This document shows positions 26,186-34,057 of a stretch of 64,000 nt of DNA, one piece after another. Both the position numbers and the translations under genes were made by a program. Under the pieces are notes generated by a model. That model was given only the letters and a program-made list of their open reading frames with translations. It was not told where the DNA came from and did not search any database. Every line of letters starts with the position of its first letter. Position 1 is the stretch's first letter. The stretch is from Acrocarpospora corrugata (GTDB lineage Bacteria > Actinomycetota > Actinomycetes > Streptosporangiales > Streptosporangiaceae), in the NCBI RefSeq assembly GCF_009687845.1, contig NZ_BLAD01000038.1, positions 1 to 64,000 on the forward strand. The letters run 5' to 3'.

Positions 26186-26746
26186 CTACGGGAGTTCGTC
26201 CCATTCGCGGCGCAGCATCGCGTAGACGATCTCGTCGGTCCACTCGCCCTTGACCATCTCGTTCTCGATCAGGTGCGCCTCCTTGCGCATCCCGAGCCGC
26301 TCCATCACCCGGGCGGAGGCGGCGTTGCGGCCGTCGGCGCGGGCCGTGATGCGATGCAGCTCCAGGCCGTCGAAGCCGAGCCTGAGCATCTGCCTGGCGG
26401 CCTCGGTGGCGTAGCCCTTGCCGTGGTGGGCGGGGTGGAACATGTATCCGATCTCGCCCTGCCGGTGCTCGCGGCTGTGCCAGAACAGCAGGCTCTCGCC
26501 GACCAGCGCGCCGGTCGCCCGCTCGCACACCGCCAGGGCGAGCACCTGCCCCGCGTCGGTGAGCTCCCGTACCTGCGACTTCTCCTCGACGCTGGCCCGG
26601 ACCTTGTCGAGGTCGCGGGGCTCCCAGTAGAGGTAGCGGGTCACTTCGGGCAGGGAGTGGAACGCGTGTGCGGCGGGGACGTCGTCAGTTTCGAAGGGGC
26701 GCAGGAGCAGGCGCGGAGTCTCGATGGGGTAAGCGGGCTTGAGCAT
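26186..26746 (-). CDS. GNAT N-acetyltransferase (RimJ/RimL type)
   Basis: A 186-residue acetyltransferase. It starts YPIETPRLLLRPFETDDVPA, a typical RimJ/RimL N-terminus. The acetyl-CoA loop is HHGKGYATEAARQMLRLGF (R/Q-x-x-G-x-G/A variant), followed by ARADGRNAASARVMERLGM. Substrates in this group are N-terminal amines of proteins or small molecules, not predictable here. It has the normal length and is not in an operon. Confidence 0.9.
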   Translation of the reverse strand: MLKPAYPIETPRLLLRPFETDDVPAAHAFHSLPEVTRYLYWEPRDLDKVRASVEEKSQVRELTDAGQVLALAVCERATGALVGESLLFWHSREHRQGEIGYMFHPAHHGKGYATEAARQMLRLGFDGLELHRITARADGRNAASARVMERLGMRKEAHLIENEMVKGEWTDEIVYAMLRREWDELP

Positions 26747-26803
26747 CCGACCACCGTAAATGACGCCATTCCGCTCACGCGAGCGTATTTCGGACTTGGT
26801 GGC

Positions 26804-26843
26804 GGACCTCCGCCGTGGCCGCAGCTGCGCACGGCGGAGGTCC
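26804..26843. terminator. terminator hairpin downstream of phosphotransferase gene
   Basis: A perfect 14-bp stem GGACCTCCGCCGTG / CACGGCGGAGGTCC with a 12-nt loop lies in the 26747-26870 gap, just after the minus-strand gene ending at 26871. There is no U-run. Confidence 0.75.
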
Positions 26844-26870
26844 TAACTGCACGGTATGTGATAGATCGTC

Positions 26871-27971
26871 CTAGTTGGTTGGGGGGGTGGTGGTTAGCAG
26901 GGTTTCGATGGTGGCGCGGTGCATGACCAGGTCGTTGGGGTCCTCGGGCATGGGCTGCTCGCCGAAGTGGATCCGGCGGTGCCAGACCCTGGCCATCACG
27001 ATGCCGTGGCGCAGGGCGGCGTACATCTCGTAGAACGGCATGTCCCGGGGCTGGTGGCCGGAGAAGTCGGCGTAGGCCGCGCAGACGTCGGCCGGGGTCA
27101 TGAAGTCGGGCATGCCGGGAAGTTCCATGAGCTCGGTGAGGTCCTGGAAGAAACGGTGCAGGAAGATCATCCAGCCGAGGTCGACCTCCCGCGGCGCGAT
27201 CCCCGCCATCTCCCAGTCGAGTACGGCGACCGGGGTGAAATCCCGGTAGATCACGTTGCCGATCCGGGCGTCGCCCCAGCTCGGCGCGTCCGGCCCCGGG
27301 TCGGCCGGCCAGTGGGCGTCCAGCCAGTCGAAGGCCTGTTCCAGGATCGGGATGGGCATCGCGCCGTGCGCCCAGGTGTAGTAGGCCCGCTGCTCGTTCA
27401 CATGCCGCCGCAGCGCGGACTCGCCGGGGTAGCCGTTCGCCAGGAACGGCACCGCCGACACCGGCACCGAGTGCACCTTGGCCAGGACCTCGACGGTCTG
27501 GTCCTGCAGCCGCCGCCGATCGGCCGCGCAGGCGTCCATGAGCCAGCTCCCGAACGTGTACGGCATGACGTCCGGCGGCACCTCGCCCGACTCCCGTTCC
27601 ATCACGAAGAACGGCGTCCCGATCGGATCCGGATCGGGCTCGAACCAGAGCGGCCGGGGCGCGGGCACCCCCGCCAGGTCCCGGACCGCCCGCATGATCT
27701 CGAACTGTTTGCCGAGATCGTAGGCCGGGAACACCGGGACCGCCTCGGCGGAGGGCGCCAGCCGGGCCACGCACGCGGTCGTCCGGCCCGCCCAGGTGGC
27801 GTCGAACAGCAGCGTCTCGCTGGACAGCCCGTTGGCCTCCGGCGTGCCCAGGTCGGACAACTCGACCTCGGCCCTGACCTTGCCGGTCAGCCAGACGCGC
27901 AGGGGTTCTCGGAGTTTTCGCAGGTCGCGGGTGGAAGTGCGCATTTCGCCCGGGCCATCCACGGTCGCCAT
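26871..27971 (-). CDS. APH-fold phosphotransferase (ACAD10-like kinase family)
   Basis: A 366-residue protein-kinase-like-fold enzyme. Features: NGLSSETLLFDATW (nucleotide-binding loop), the ARLAPSAEAVPVFP segment, the Brenner-type catalytic loop PSWGDARIGNVIYRD (Trp-Gly-Asp instead of His-Gly-Asp) and the metal-binding VAVLDWEMAG. This is the branch annotated as phosphotransferase or ACAD10-like, often beside acyl-CoA metabolism genes; antibiotic resistance is unlikely. ATG 27971 starts a normal-length protein; a longer frame upstream lacks homology. Confidence 0.85.
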   Translation of the reverse strand: MATVDGPGEMRTSTRDLRKLREPLRVWLTGKVRAEVELSDLGTPEANGLSSETLLFDATWAGRTTACVARLAPSAEAVPVFPAYDLGKQFEIMRAVRDLAGVPAPRPLWFEPDPDPIGTPFFVMERESGEVPPDVMPYTFGSWLMDACAADRRRLQDQTVEVLAKVHSVPVSAVPFLANGYPGESALRRHVNEQRAYYTWAHGAMPIPILEQAFDWLDAHWPADPGPDAPSWGDARIGNVIYRDFTPVAVLDWEMAGIAPREVDLGWMIFLHRFFQDLTELMELPGMPDFMTPADVCAAYADFSGHQPRDMPFYEMYAALRHGIVMARVWHRRIHFGEQPMPEDPNDLVMHRATIETLLTTTPPTN

Positions 27972-28159
27972 GCGCCAGTCGTATACCGCGAACCAAGCGC
28001 TTGTCCATACGGCGTTTACCCCTGATTTACCGGGCAAGGGCGGTTGCTGGTGAAATCCAGTGTTTCGGGCGGTGGGGGATGGCAAGTCGCGGAAAGTGAT
28101 GTGGCGGAGCCGCAGAGCCGTACCCTTGAATGAAAGACCAGGACGAGGAGCGACCAGGG

Positions 28160-29476
28160 ATGAGTTCAGCCGGAGAGGGCCTGTCTCGTCCCCTGCCCGA
28201 GCAAGTGCGGGCGCATGTCGTCGAGCTGGCGGCGCAGGTGCTCGGCGGGATGCCGAGTGGGACGATTCCGCCGCCGTTGCGGGGGATCGCCAAGTTCGAT
28301 CCCCGGAAGCGGGCGCGGCTGGGCAGCGCGCCCATCGCCGCGCAGCTGGAGAACGACAAGGAGTTCCGCGAGCTGGTCGCGGAGGCGCTCACCGCGGCCT
28401 GGCCGGAGCTGGTGTCCGCGCTGGCCGAGGAGACCGTGCCGCCCGCCGCCGAGCCGGTGCTGGTGGCCGCCGCCGCCTATCTGACCAGGCCGCCAGGCTG
28501 GGCCGAGCTGGTCGAGCGGGCGCGGGAGGACCTGGACCGGGCCGCCGCGCTGGGCAGCCAGCGGGAGCAGGCCGAGATCCGGCTGCGCGAGCAGCTGGCG
28601 GCGCAGCGGACCGCGGCCAAGGAGGAGATCGACCGGGTCCGCGAGCAGCTGCGGGCCGCCCGGTCGGAGAACGCCGACCTGCGGCGCAAGCTGCACGACG
28701 CCAGGGAGCGGGCCAAGGCGGCCGAGGCGCGGGCCCAGGAGCTGGACGCGGCCACCGCCGAGGCGCGCCACCGGGTGGCCGGCGCCGGGGCCGCCGCCGA
28801 GACGGAGCTGCGCAAGCTGAAGGAGCGGCTGGCCGAGGCGGAACGGCATCTGGAGGCCAGCCGCCGGGCCGCGCGGGAGGGCCGCAGCGTCGAGGACGCG
28901 CGGATCCGGGTGCTGGTGGACGCGCTGGAGGACGCCGCGAAGGGCCTGCGCAAGGAGCTGTCGCTGCCCACGTCGATCAGCCGGCCCGCCGACTACGTGA
29001 CGGCGGTGACGCCGGGGCCGCCGAGCGTGCGGGCCGTGCCGGCGCGGGCGCTGGCCGACGACGATCCGCAGCTGCTGGACCAGTTGCTGGCGATCCCCAA
29101 CCTGCACTTGATCATAGACGGCTACAACGTCACCAAGACCGGATACGGCACGCTGACGCTGGTGGACCAGCGCAGCCGGCTGCTGACCGGGCTGGGCGGG
29201 CTGGCCGTCCAGGTCCGGGTGGAGATCACGTGTGTGTTCGACGGGGCCGAGCTGGACGGTCCCGTGCAGGTGTCGGCGCCGCGCGGGGTGCGGGTGGCGT
29301 TCAGCGCGCCCGGGCAGATCGCGGACGACCTGATCAGGCAGCTGGTCCGGATCGAGCCGCCCGGCCGGGCCATCGCGGTGGTGTCCGCCGATCGGGAGGT
29401 GGCCGAGTCGGTCCGGCGGATGGGGGCCAGGCCGGTGCCGGCCACGCTGCTGCTGCGCAGGCTTGGCCGTGCGTGA
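28160..29476 (+). CDS. coiled-coil protein with C-terminal NYN (YacP-like) RNase domain
   Basis: A 438-residue protein. Residues 1-120 are helical (LPEQVRAHVVELAAQVLGGM). Residues about 125-270 are a long charged coiled coil. The C-terminal NYN/PIN-like domain starts LHLIIDGYNVTKTGYG with the first acidic residue, continues ITCVFDGAELDG and ends VVSADREVAESVRRMGARPV, giving the three or four acidic positions of the fold. YacP/Rae1-type NYN domains cleave RNA. ATG 28160 is preferred to ATG 28130 because GAGGAG lies 11 bases upstream. Confidence 0.85.
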   Translation: MSSAGEGLSRPLPEQVRAHVVELAAQVLGGMPSGTIPPPLRGIAKFDPRKRARLGSAPIAAQLENDKEFRELVAEALTAAWPELVSALAEETVPPAAEPVLVAAAAYLTRPPGWAELVERAREDLDRAAALGSQREQAEIRLREQLAAQRTAAKEEIDRVREQLRAARSENADLRRKLHDARERAKAAEARAQELDAATAEARHRVAGAGAAAETELRKLKERLAEAERHLEASRRAAREGRSVEDARIRVLVDALEDAAKGLRKELSLPTSISRPADYVTAVTPGPPSVRAVPARALADDDPQLLDQLLAIPNLHLIIDGYNVTKTGYGTLTLVDQRSRLLTGLGGLAVQVRVEITCVFDGAELDGPVQVSAPRGVRVAFSAPGQIADDLIRQLVRIEPPGRAIAVVSADREVAESVRRMGARPVPATLLLRRLGRA

Positions 29477-29587
29477 TCGGTTGATCGCTATGAGTGACGA
29501 ACTGGGCAAATAGCCCGAATCGGTTGAGCCAGCAAGATCGCTTCACTAGAGTTCCCGTCCAGGTCTGTCCGTCTGGAAGGGGTCCAA

Positions 29588-30550
29588 GTGCGTGGGCGAG
29601 CATCGGTCGCGGCGGGTTTGGCCGCAGCCGTCATCCTCCTTCCGGTAGTCGGCGCGCAAGCCGACCCGAAGCCCACGCTCGCGGAGGCGAAGGCCAAGCT
29701 GACCAAGCTCAACAAGCAGATGGACGACATCGTCGACGACTTCAACGCCGCCAACGAGAAGTGGAAGAAGGCGAAGAAGCAGTACGACAAGGTCAACGTC
29801 GCCTTCAAGAAGCAGGACACCCAGGTCCAGGCGTTACGGGCGGGAGTCGTCGGGGTCGCGGTCACCAACTACCAGACGGGTGACTTCCGGACGCTGAGCG
29901 GCCTGTTCACGGCCGAGAACCCGGACGCGATGCTGCAGACCATGGCGTTGATCGACCAGCTGGCCGTGGGGCGCTCCAAGTCGCTGACCGAGTTCGAGAC
30001 GGCCATCAAGGGCCTGCGGACCCAGCGCGAGGCCAAGAAGAAGACCTACCAGGACGCCGCCGGGGTCAAGGACGAGCTGGTCAAGAAGAAGAAGAAAGCC
30101 GACCGGATGGTGGCCGAGCAGGTGAAGCTGCTCCGCGAGATGGGCGCGTACAACCCCGGCAACACCAACAGCGCGGGACAGATCTACACGGGCCCGGCGT
30201 CGGGGAACGCCCTGGCGGCCCTTGAGTTCGCGTATGCGCAGATTGGGAAGCCGTACCGCTACGGGGGGACGGGTCCGGGCTCCTGGGACTGCTCAGGGCT
30301 TGTGCAGGCCTCCTGGGCCAAGGGCGGGGTCAACCTGCCGCGCACGAGCTACGAGATGTGGTCCTGGGGGGCGAGCCGCCGGGTGTCGGTGAACGCCCTG
30401 GAGCCGGGCGATCTGGTGTGGCACAGCGGGTTCGGCCATGTCGGTCTGTACGCCGGCGACAACAAGGTGGTCCATTCGCCGCAGACGGGTGACGTCGTCA
30501 AGATCACCTCGCTCAGCGAGTACAACCCGGACAAGGCCGTCCGCCCCTGA
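29588..30550 (+). CDS. secreted NlpC/P60 cell-wall hydrolase with N-terminal coiled coil
   Basis: A 320-residue exported protein. A signal peptide (VAAGLAAAVILLPVVGAQA) is followed by a long Lys-rich coiled coil (about 28-190) resembling the autoinhibitory region of Rip-type endopeptidases. The C-terminal NlpC/P60 domain (about 210-320) has catalytic Cys in GSWDCSGLVQASW and His in GFGHVGLYAG. It cleaves gamma-D-Glu-mDAP bonds in peptidoglycan (family knowledge). Start GTG 29588 lies after GGAAGGGG. It corresponds in position to the M. tuberculosis Rv2190c gene. Confidence 0.93.
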   Translation: MRGRASVAAGLAAAVILLPVVGAQADPKPTLAEAKAKLTKLNKQMDDIVDDFNAANEKWKKAKKQYDKVNVAFKKQDTQVQALRAGVVGVAVTNYQTGDFRTLSGLFTAENPDAMLQTMALIDQLAVGRSKSLTEFETAIKGLRTQREAKKKTYQDAAGVKDELVKKKKKADRMVAEQVKLLREMGAYNPGNTNSAGQIYTGPASGNALAALEFAYAQIGKPYRYGGTGPGSWDCSGLVQASWAKGGVNLPRTSYEMWSWGASRRVSVNALEPGDLVWHSGFGHVGLYAGDNKVVHSPQTGDVVKITSLSEYNPDKAVRP

Positions 30551-30617
30551 TCGCCGGGCCCGGCCAAAATCGGACGAACATCACTTTTTCATTACATCTG
30601 TGCCTATTTCGGCATGT

Positions 30618-30633
30618 GGGGAAGCGCTTCCCC
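30618..30633. promoter_or_regulatory. 16-bp perfect palindrome, LacI-type operator candidate
   Basis: GGGGAAGCGCTTCCCC is a perfect palindrome with the central GCGC and flanking purine/pyrimidine arms seen in LacI-family operators. It lies 68 bp after the first NlpC/P60 gene. It may instead contribute to termination. Confidence 0.4.
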
Positions 30634-30714
30634 GGGTGCGCGTTGGAACGATCTTCGGTGGCCCGTGGGGTCTATGTGACTGGTGTGGTCACGTTCGGCT
30701 GATGAGTCGTCATG

Positions 30715-30730
30715 TGTGACCAGAGTCACA
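30715..30730. promoter_or_regulatory. CRP-family binding site
   Basis: TGTGACCAGAGTCACA fits the CRP consensus TGTGA-N6-TCACA exactly and is a full inverted repeat. A weaker site with GTGAC/GTCAC halves lies at 30676-30692. In mycobacteria and Streptomyces, CRP homologues use this consensus upstream of rpfA-type cell-wall genes. The site is about 200 bp before the riboswitch core, a plausible promoter-proximal position. Confidence 0.65.
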
Positions 30731-30929
30731 TTCGGCATTGAAATGCCTGTGTATGCAGGGTTTTTACGATCAATTTCTAGTTATCTGATCTTTATCTTTG
30801 GAGAAAGCTTTGCCGAAACGGGGGAAAGCTCGGTAGTTTCTGCCCCCGACGCACAAGCCATGGCGTCGGGCTCATCTCAGCCGAATGGGCTGATGTCTCC
30901 AAAAAGATCCATGTGTCGTATGTCACAAA

Positions 30930-31083
30930 TGCGACCAGCCGAGTCCATGCAGTCAGGAGGCATGGAGCCGGGGACCCAAAAGGCCCTGTCCGCAGGTGCC
31001 AAGGGGTGAATCGGTGTGAATTACACCGTAGGGCGACTTCCCCGCCCGAATCCGTCAGCTAACCCGGTAGGCGTCAGAGGAAG
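30930..31083 (+). promoter_or_regulatory. ydaO-yuaA class cyclic di-AMP riboswitch
   Basis: The leader has the conserved ydaO blocks in order: CCGGGGACCCAA (about 30968-30979), AAGGGGTGAATCGG (31001-31014), GTAGGGCGACTTCCCCGCCC (31028-31047) and ATCCGTCAGCTAACCCGGTA (31050-31069), then GGCGTCAGAGG. This class binds c-di-AMP and usually switches transcription off. In actinobacteria it precedes cell-wall hydrolase genes (rpf, NlpC/P60), exactly the context here. The 5' boundary is approximate. Confidence 0.9.
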
Positions 31084-31098
31084 ATCATAGGAGCGATC

Positions 31099-31746
31099 CT
31101 GTCCACCACCCCCGCATGTCTGTCCCGTCTTGCCCGCGTCTCCCTGGGCGGCGTCGCTCTCACGGCCTCGGTCGGAGTGCTCATGGCGCAACCTGTGGCG
31201 GCAGACACGACGACTGTCACGCTCACCACGACCGACACGGCTGACCAGACCACCGCCGGGAACGTTCCCGACGACCCGCCGGGAGTCCAGATCCCCGGCA
31301 GCAGCCTCCTCCCCGCGGCCGGCCCCGCCAAGACCAAGAGCTCCGCGAAGAAGAGCGGCACCGTGAGCAAGGCCGCGCGCCAGCGGTCCAAGGCTCAGGT
31401 GGCCGTCGCGGCGGCCAAGAAGCAGCTCGGCGACCCGTACCAGTGGGGAGCCACCGGGCCCGGCTCGTTCGACTGCTCCGGTCTGGCCGTGTTCGCCTGG
31501 CGTAAGGCAGGCGTGAAGCTCCCGCGAACCACGTACTCCCAGCTCAGCGCGGTGAAGAAGAAGATCTCCTGGAAGAACCTGGAACCGGGGGACCTGATCT
31601 TCACCAGCGGTGGCGGGCATGTGGGCATCTATGTCGGCGACGGCAAGATGATTCACTCCCCGCATGCTGGGGCCAACGTTCGTATCGACAAGCTGAACGA
31701 CTACCGCAAGCAGACCTTCGTCGGTGCGGTTAGACCCGGTCTCTGA
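31099..31746 (+). CDS. riboswitch-controlled secreted NlpC/P60 hydrolase (apparent CTG start)
   Basis: A 215-residue exported hydrolase. With a CTG start at 31099 the N-terminus is (M)STTPACLSRLARVSLGGVAL, a complete signal peptide cleaved near PVAA-D. AGGAG lies 6 bases upstream of the CTG. The only other usual start, GTG 31177, falls inside the hydrophobic core and would destroy the signal, and an in-frame TAA at 31060 excludes earlier starts. The C-terminal NlpC/P60 domain (about 105-215) has Cys in GSFDCSGLAVFAW and His in GGGHVGIYVG. It lacks the long coiled coil of its upstream paralogue. Confidence 0.88.
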   Translation: MSTTPACLSRLARVSLGGVALTASVGVLMAQPVAADTTTVTLTTTDTADQTTAGNVPDDPPGVQIPGSSLLPAAGPAKTKSSAKKSGTVSKAARQRSKAQVAVAAAKKQLGDPYQWGATGPGSFDCSGLAVFAWRKAGVKLPRTTYSQLSAVKKKISWKNLEPGDLIFTSGGGHVGIYVGDGKMIHSPHAGANVRIDKLNDYRKQTFVGAVRPGL

Positions 31747-31761
31747 CCGTTCGTGGCACAA

Positions 31762-31800
31762 GGCGGCCCTGTCCCGCTCCCTGAGCGGGGCAGGGCCGCC
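31762..31800 (+). terminator. long hairpin after second NlpC/P60 gene
   Basis: An 18-bp stem with one G-T pair (GGCGGCCCTGTCCCGCTC / GAGCGGGGCAGGGCCGCC) and a 3-nt loop lies 15 bp after the stop. There is no U-run. Confidence 0.8.
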
Positions 31801-31809
31801 CCGCATACC

Positions 31810-32757
31810 ATGCCTCCCATGCGCGTACGGCTGACCGCCGCCCTCCTGGCGGCCATGCTGACGGCATTGGCGTCGGCGTCCGCGCCTGTCGACACCTTGC
31901 TCGCCCAGGCCCGCGCGATCGCCCGCGAACACCCTGGAATCTGGGCGGACGCCACGATCGTCCGAACCGACAACACGCTCGTGCTGATCGCCAAAGGCGC
32001 GCCACTCGTCTCGGTCGCCCCCGCCGCGCGGCCCACTGACTCGGCCGTTACCCCCGCGGCGCCGCCCACCGACTCGGCCGTTGCCCCCGACGCGCCGTTC
32101 ACTGACTCGGCTGAGGTGGGATTCGCGTTCGCGGGAGAGGTCGAGCGCGCCAGGCGGGCCGTCACCCGGGTATGGGCGCTGGCCGGGGTCGTGGTGCTGG
32201 TGCCGAAGTCGACGGAGGAGGCGGCCGTGCTGGCCGTGCCCGCCGGGGTGCGGGGGATGGCGGCGCTGGCGGACGTGGATCATGTGATCATCGAGCCCGG
32301 GGGGTTCGGGCGGCTCTCCGAGGTGGGCCGCCGGGTCGTCCTGTCGCACGAGCTGACGCACGTCGCGACGGGGGCCGCCATGAGCGGCGAGATGCCGATG
32401 TGGCTGATCGAGGGCTTCGCCGACTATGTCGGATATCTGGACAGCGGGCTTCCGGTCCGGGTGGTCGCGTCCGAACTCGCCGAGGAGGTCCGCGCGGGGG
32501 TGCTGCCCCGGCGGCTGCCGGGACGGGACGCGTTCGGGGCCGGCTCGAAACGCCTGGCGCAGGCGTATGAGGAGGCCTGGCTGGCATGTCGTTATATATC
32601 CGAGCGCTTCGGAGTCGACCGGCTGGTGGAGCTGTACCGGACCGCTCGGGACGGGGATCCGGGCACCGCCGTGGAACGCACACTTGGGGTGAGTATGGGG
32701 GAGCTCACCGACGGCTGGCGTGATTACCTGCGGCGGCGGCTTGTCGGGCCGGTGTGA
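31810..32757 (+). CDS. exported gluzincin-type metallopeptidase (peptidase MA-like)
   Basis: A 315-residue protein with a signal peptide (RLTAALLAAMLTALASASA). The zinc motif is in VVLSHELTHVATG near residue 180 and a downstream Glu ligand in MWLIEGFADYVGY, the HExxH...E gluzincin arrangement of peptidase-MA-like proteins. Residues about 69-101 are three 11-residue V-A-P-x-A-x-P-T-D-S-A repeats. Start ATG 31810 lies just after the terminator hairpin with no clear Shine-Dalgarno (ATG 31819 is possible), suggesting a leaderless mRNA. It is coupled to the M48 gene by GTGA. Confidence 0.82.
   Translation: MPPMRVRLTAALLAAMLTALASASAPVDTLLAQARAIAREHPGIWADATIVRTDNTLVLIAKGAPLVSVAPAARPTDSAVTPAAPPTDSAVAPDAPFTDSAEVGFAFAGEVERARRAVTRVWALAGVVVLVPKSTEEAAVLAVPAGVRGMAALADVDHVIIEPGGFGRLSEVGRRVVLSHELTHVATGAAMSGEMPMWLIEGFADYVGYLDSGLPVRVVASELAEEVRAGVLPRRLPGRDAFGAGSKRLAQAYEEAWLACRYISERFGVDRLVELYRTARDGDPGTAVERTLGVSMGELTDGWRDYLRRRLVGPV
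32014..32112 (+). repeat. three 33-bp tandem repeats in metallopeptidase gene
   Basis: Three in-frame 33-bp units (32014-32046, 32047-32079, 32080-32112) encode V-(A/T)-P-(A/D)-A-x-(P/F)-T-D-S-A. They form a Pro/Thr-rich linker within the peptidase. Confidence 0.9.
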
Positions 32758-34043
32758 TACGAAGGTCTGCGAGTCGGGGGAGGTGGCGGGTGGAACGATC
32801 GGGGACGCGGGGGGCCGCGTTCGCGCTGGCCGGGCTTGGCGTGGTGCTGGTCGCGGTGGTGGCGGTGACGACGCCGTGGCGGGTCCTGGCGGACGCGCCG
32901 GCGGCGGAGCCGGATCCGGTGCGCGACTTCAGCGCTCAGGAGATCGCCCGCGCCCAGGCTTTCGACCTGGCGACCAGCGTGCCGTCCTACCTGTCGCTGG
33001 GCGTGACGCTGCTGGTGGCCGGGGTGCTGGTGGCGACGCCGCTGGGCGCGCGGCTGCTGGCGCGGCTGAGAGGCCCGTGGTGGCTGCGCACCCTGATCGG
33101 GGTGGTCGGCGTCTACGCCGTCTCGCTGGCGCTGAAATGGCCGCTCGGGATGTGGTTCGAGACCGTGCTGCGCGACTACGGCCTGTCCACCCAGACGTGG
33201 GCGGCCTGGTCGGGGGACCGGCTCAAGAACTTCGGCCTCCAGGTGGCGCTGTCGGCCGTCACCATCCTCGTCGTGGTCGCGCTGGCCAGGAAATGGCCGA
33301 GACGGTGGTGGATTCCGGCGTCGGCGGGCGCCTTCCTCCTCACCGTCGGGCTGTCGTTCGCGTATCCGGTGCTGGTCGAGCCCGTCTTCAACGACTTCAC
33401 GCCGCTCCCGGCCGGGCAGCTGCGCGACGATCTGCTGGCCATGGCGGATCGGGACGGCGTTCCGGTGCGGGACGTCCTGGTCGCGGACGCGTCCCGGCGG
33501 ACGACGGCGCTCAACGCGTACGTGTCGGGGTTCGGGGCGACGCGGCGGATCGTCGTGTACGACACGCTGCTCAAGGAGCCGCCGAAGGAGACCGAGCTGA
33601 TCGTGGCGCACGAGCTCGGTCACGCCAAGAACGGTGACGTCCTGTACGGCACGCTGGTCGGCGGGCTGGGGGCGGCCCTCGGCACCTGCCTGCTGTTCCT
33701 GCTGGCCCAGGGGCTGCGCCGCCGGACGGCCGTGCCCGCGCTGGGGGATCCCCGCGCGGCCGGCCTGCTGGTCGGGCTCATCTCGCTCGGGACGATCGTC
33801 TCCGGGCCCGCCCAGAACCTGGTGAGCAGGCACATCGAGGCCCGCGCCGACGCCCACGCCCTGGAGCTGACCCAGGATCCTGTCACCTTCATCGCCATGC
33901 AGAAACGCCTGGCCACCCGCAACATCTCGGACCTGACCCCGGACCCGCTGGAGTACGTGCTCTACGTGTCCCACCCGACCGCTCCGCAGCGCATCGGCAT
34001 GGCGCGCTCCTGGGCGTTGCTCAACAGCGCCGAAGAACCGTGA
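32754..34043 (+). CDS. M48A (Ste24/CAAX protease-like) membrane metallopeptidase
   Basis: A 429-residue protein with about six membrane helices (including 23-42, 80-100, 110-130, 165-180). The zinc motif HELGH is in ELIVAHELGHAKNGDVLYG near residue 285, with the third ligand in SRHIEARADAHALELT. YVSGFGATRRIVVYDTLL is typical of the Ste24 branch. It cleaves unknown membrane or lipidated substrates. GTG 32754 overlaps the preceding peptidase stop by 4 bp, so two membrane/exported metalloproteases are co-translated. Confidence 0.9.
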   Translation: MIRRSASRGRWRVERSGTRGAAFALAGLGVVLVAVVAVTTPWRVLADAPAAEPDPVRDFSAQEIARAQAFDLATSVPSYLSLGVTLLVAGVLVATPLGARLLARLRGPWWLRTLIGVVGVYAVSLALKWPLGMWFETVLRDYGLSTQTWAAWSGDRLKNFGLQVALSAVTILVVVALARKWPRRWWIPASAGAFLLTVGLSFAYPVLVEPVFNDFTPLPAGQLRDDLLAMADRDGVPVRDVLVADASRRTTALNAYVSGFGATRRIVVYDTLLKEPPKETELIVAHELGHAKNGDVLYGTLVGGLGAALGTCLLFLLAQGLRRRTAVPALGDPRAAGLLVGLISLGTIVSGPAQNLVSRHIEARADAHALELTQDPVTFIAMQKRLATRNISDLTPDPLEYVLYVSHPTAPQRIGMARSWALLNSAEEP

Positions 34044-34057
34044 CCAGGGCCACCAGC

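Larger units (their letters stand above)
30551..31098 (+). other. 548-bp regulatory intergenic region before the second NlpC/P60 gene
   Basis: No coding region is seen. It is markedly more A/T-rich around 30720-30850 than its surroundings. It contains a 16-bp palindrome (30618-30633), a CRP-type box (30715-30730) and a c-di-AMP riboswitch (about 30930-31083), all oriented toward the gene at 31099. A leader transcript of roughly 300 nt is implied. Confidence 0.8.

Noticed and set aside
26804-26843. tRNA or small RNA gene in the 26747-26870 gap
   Set aside because: The sequence folds into a single long hairpin with no cloverleaf features; a terminator explains it.
26871-27971. Aminoglycoside resistance gene
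   Set aside because: The APH fold is present, but the WGD loop and overall pattern fit the ACAD10-like kinase branch; no resistance context.
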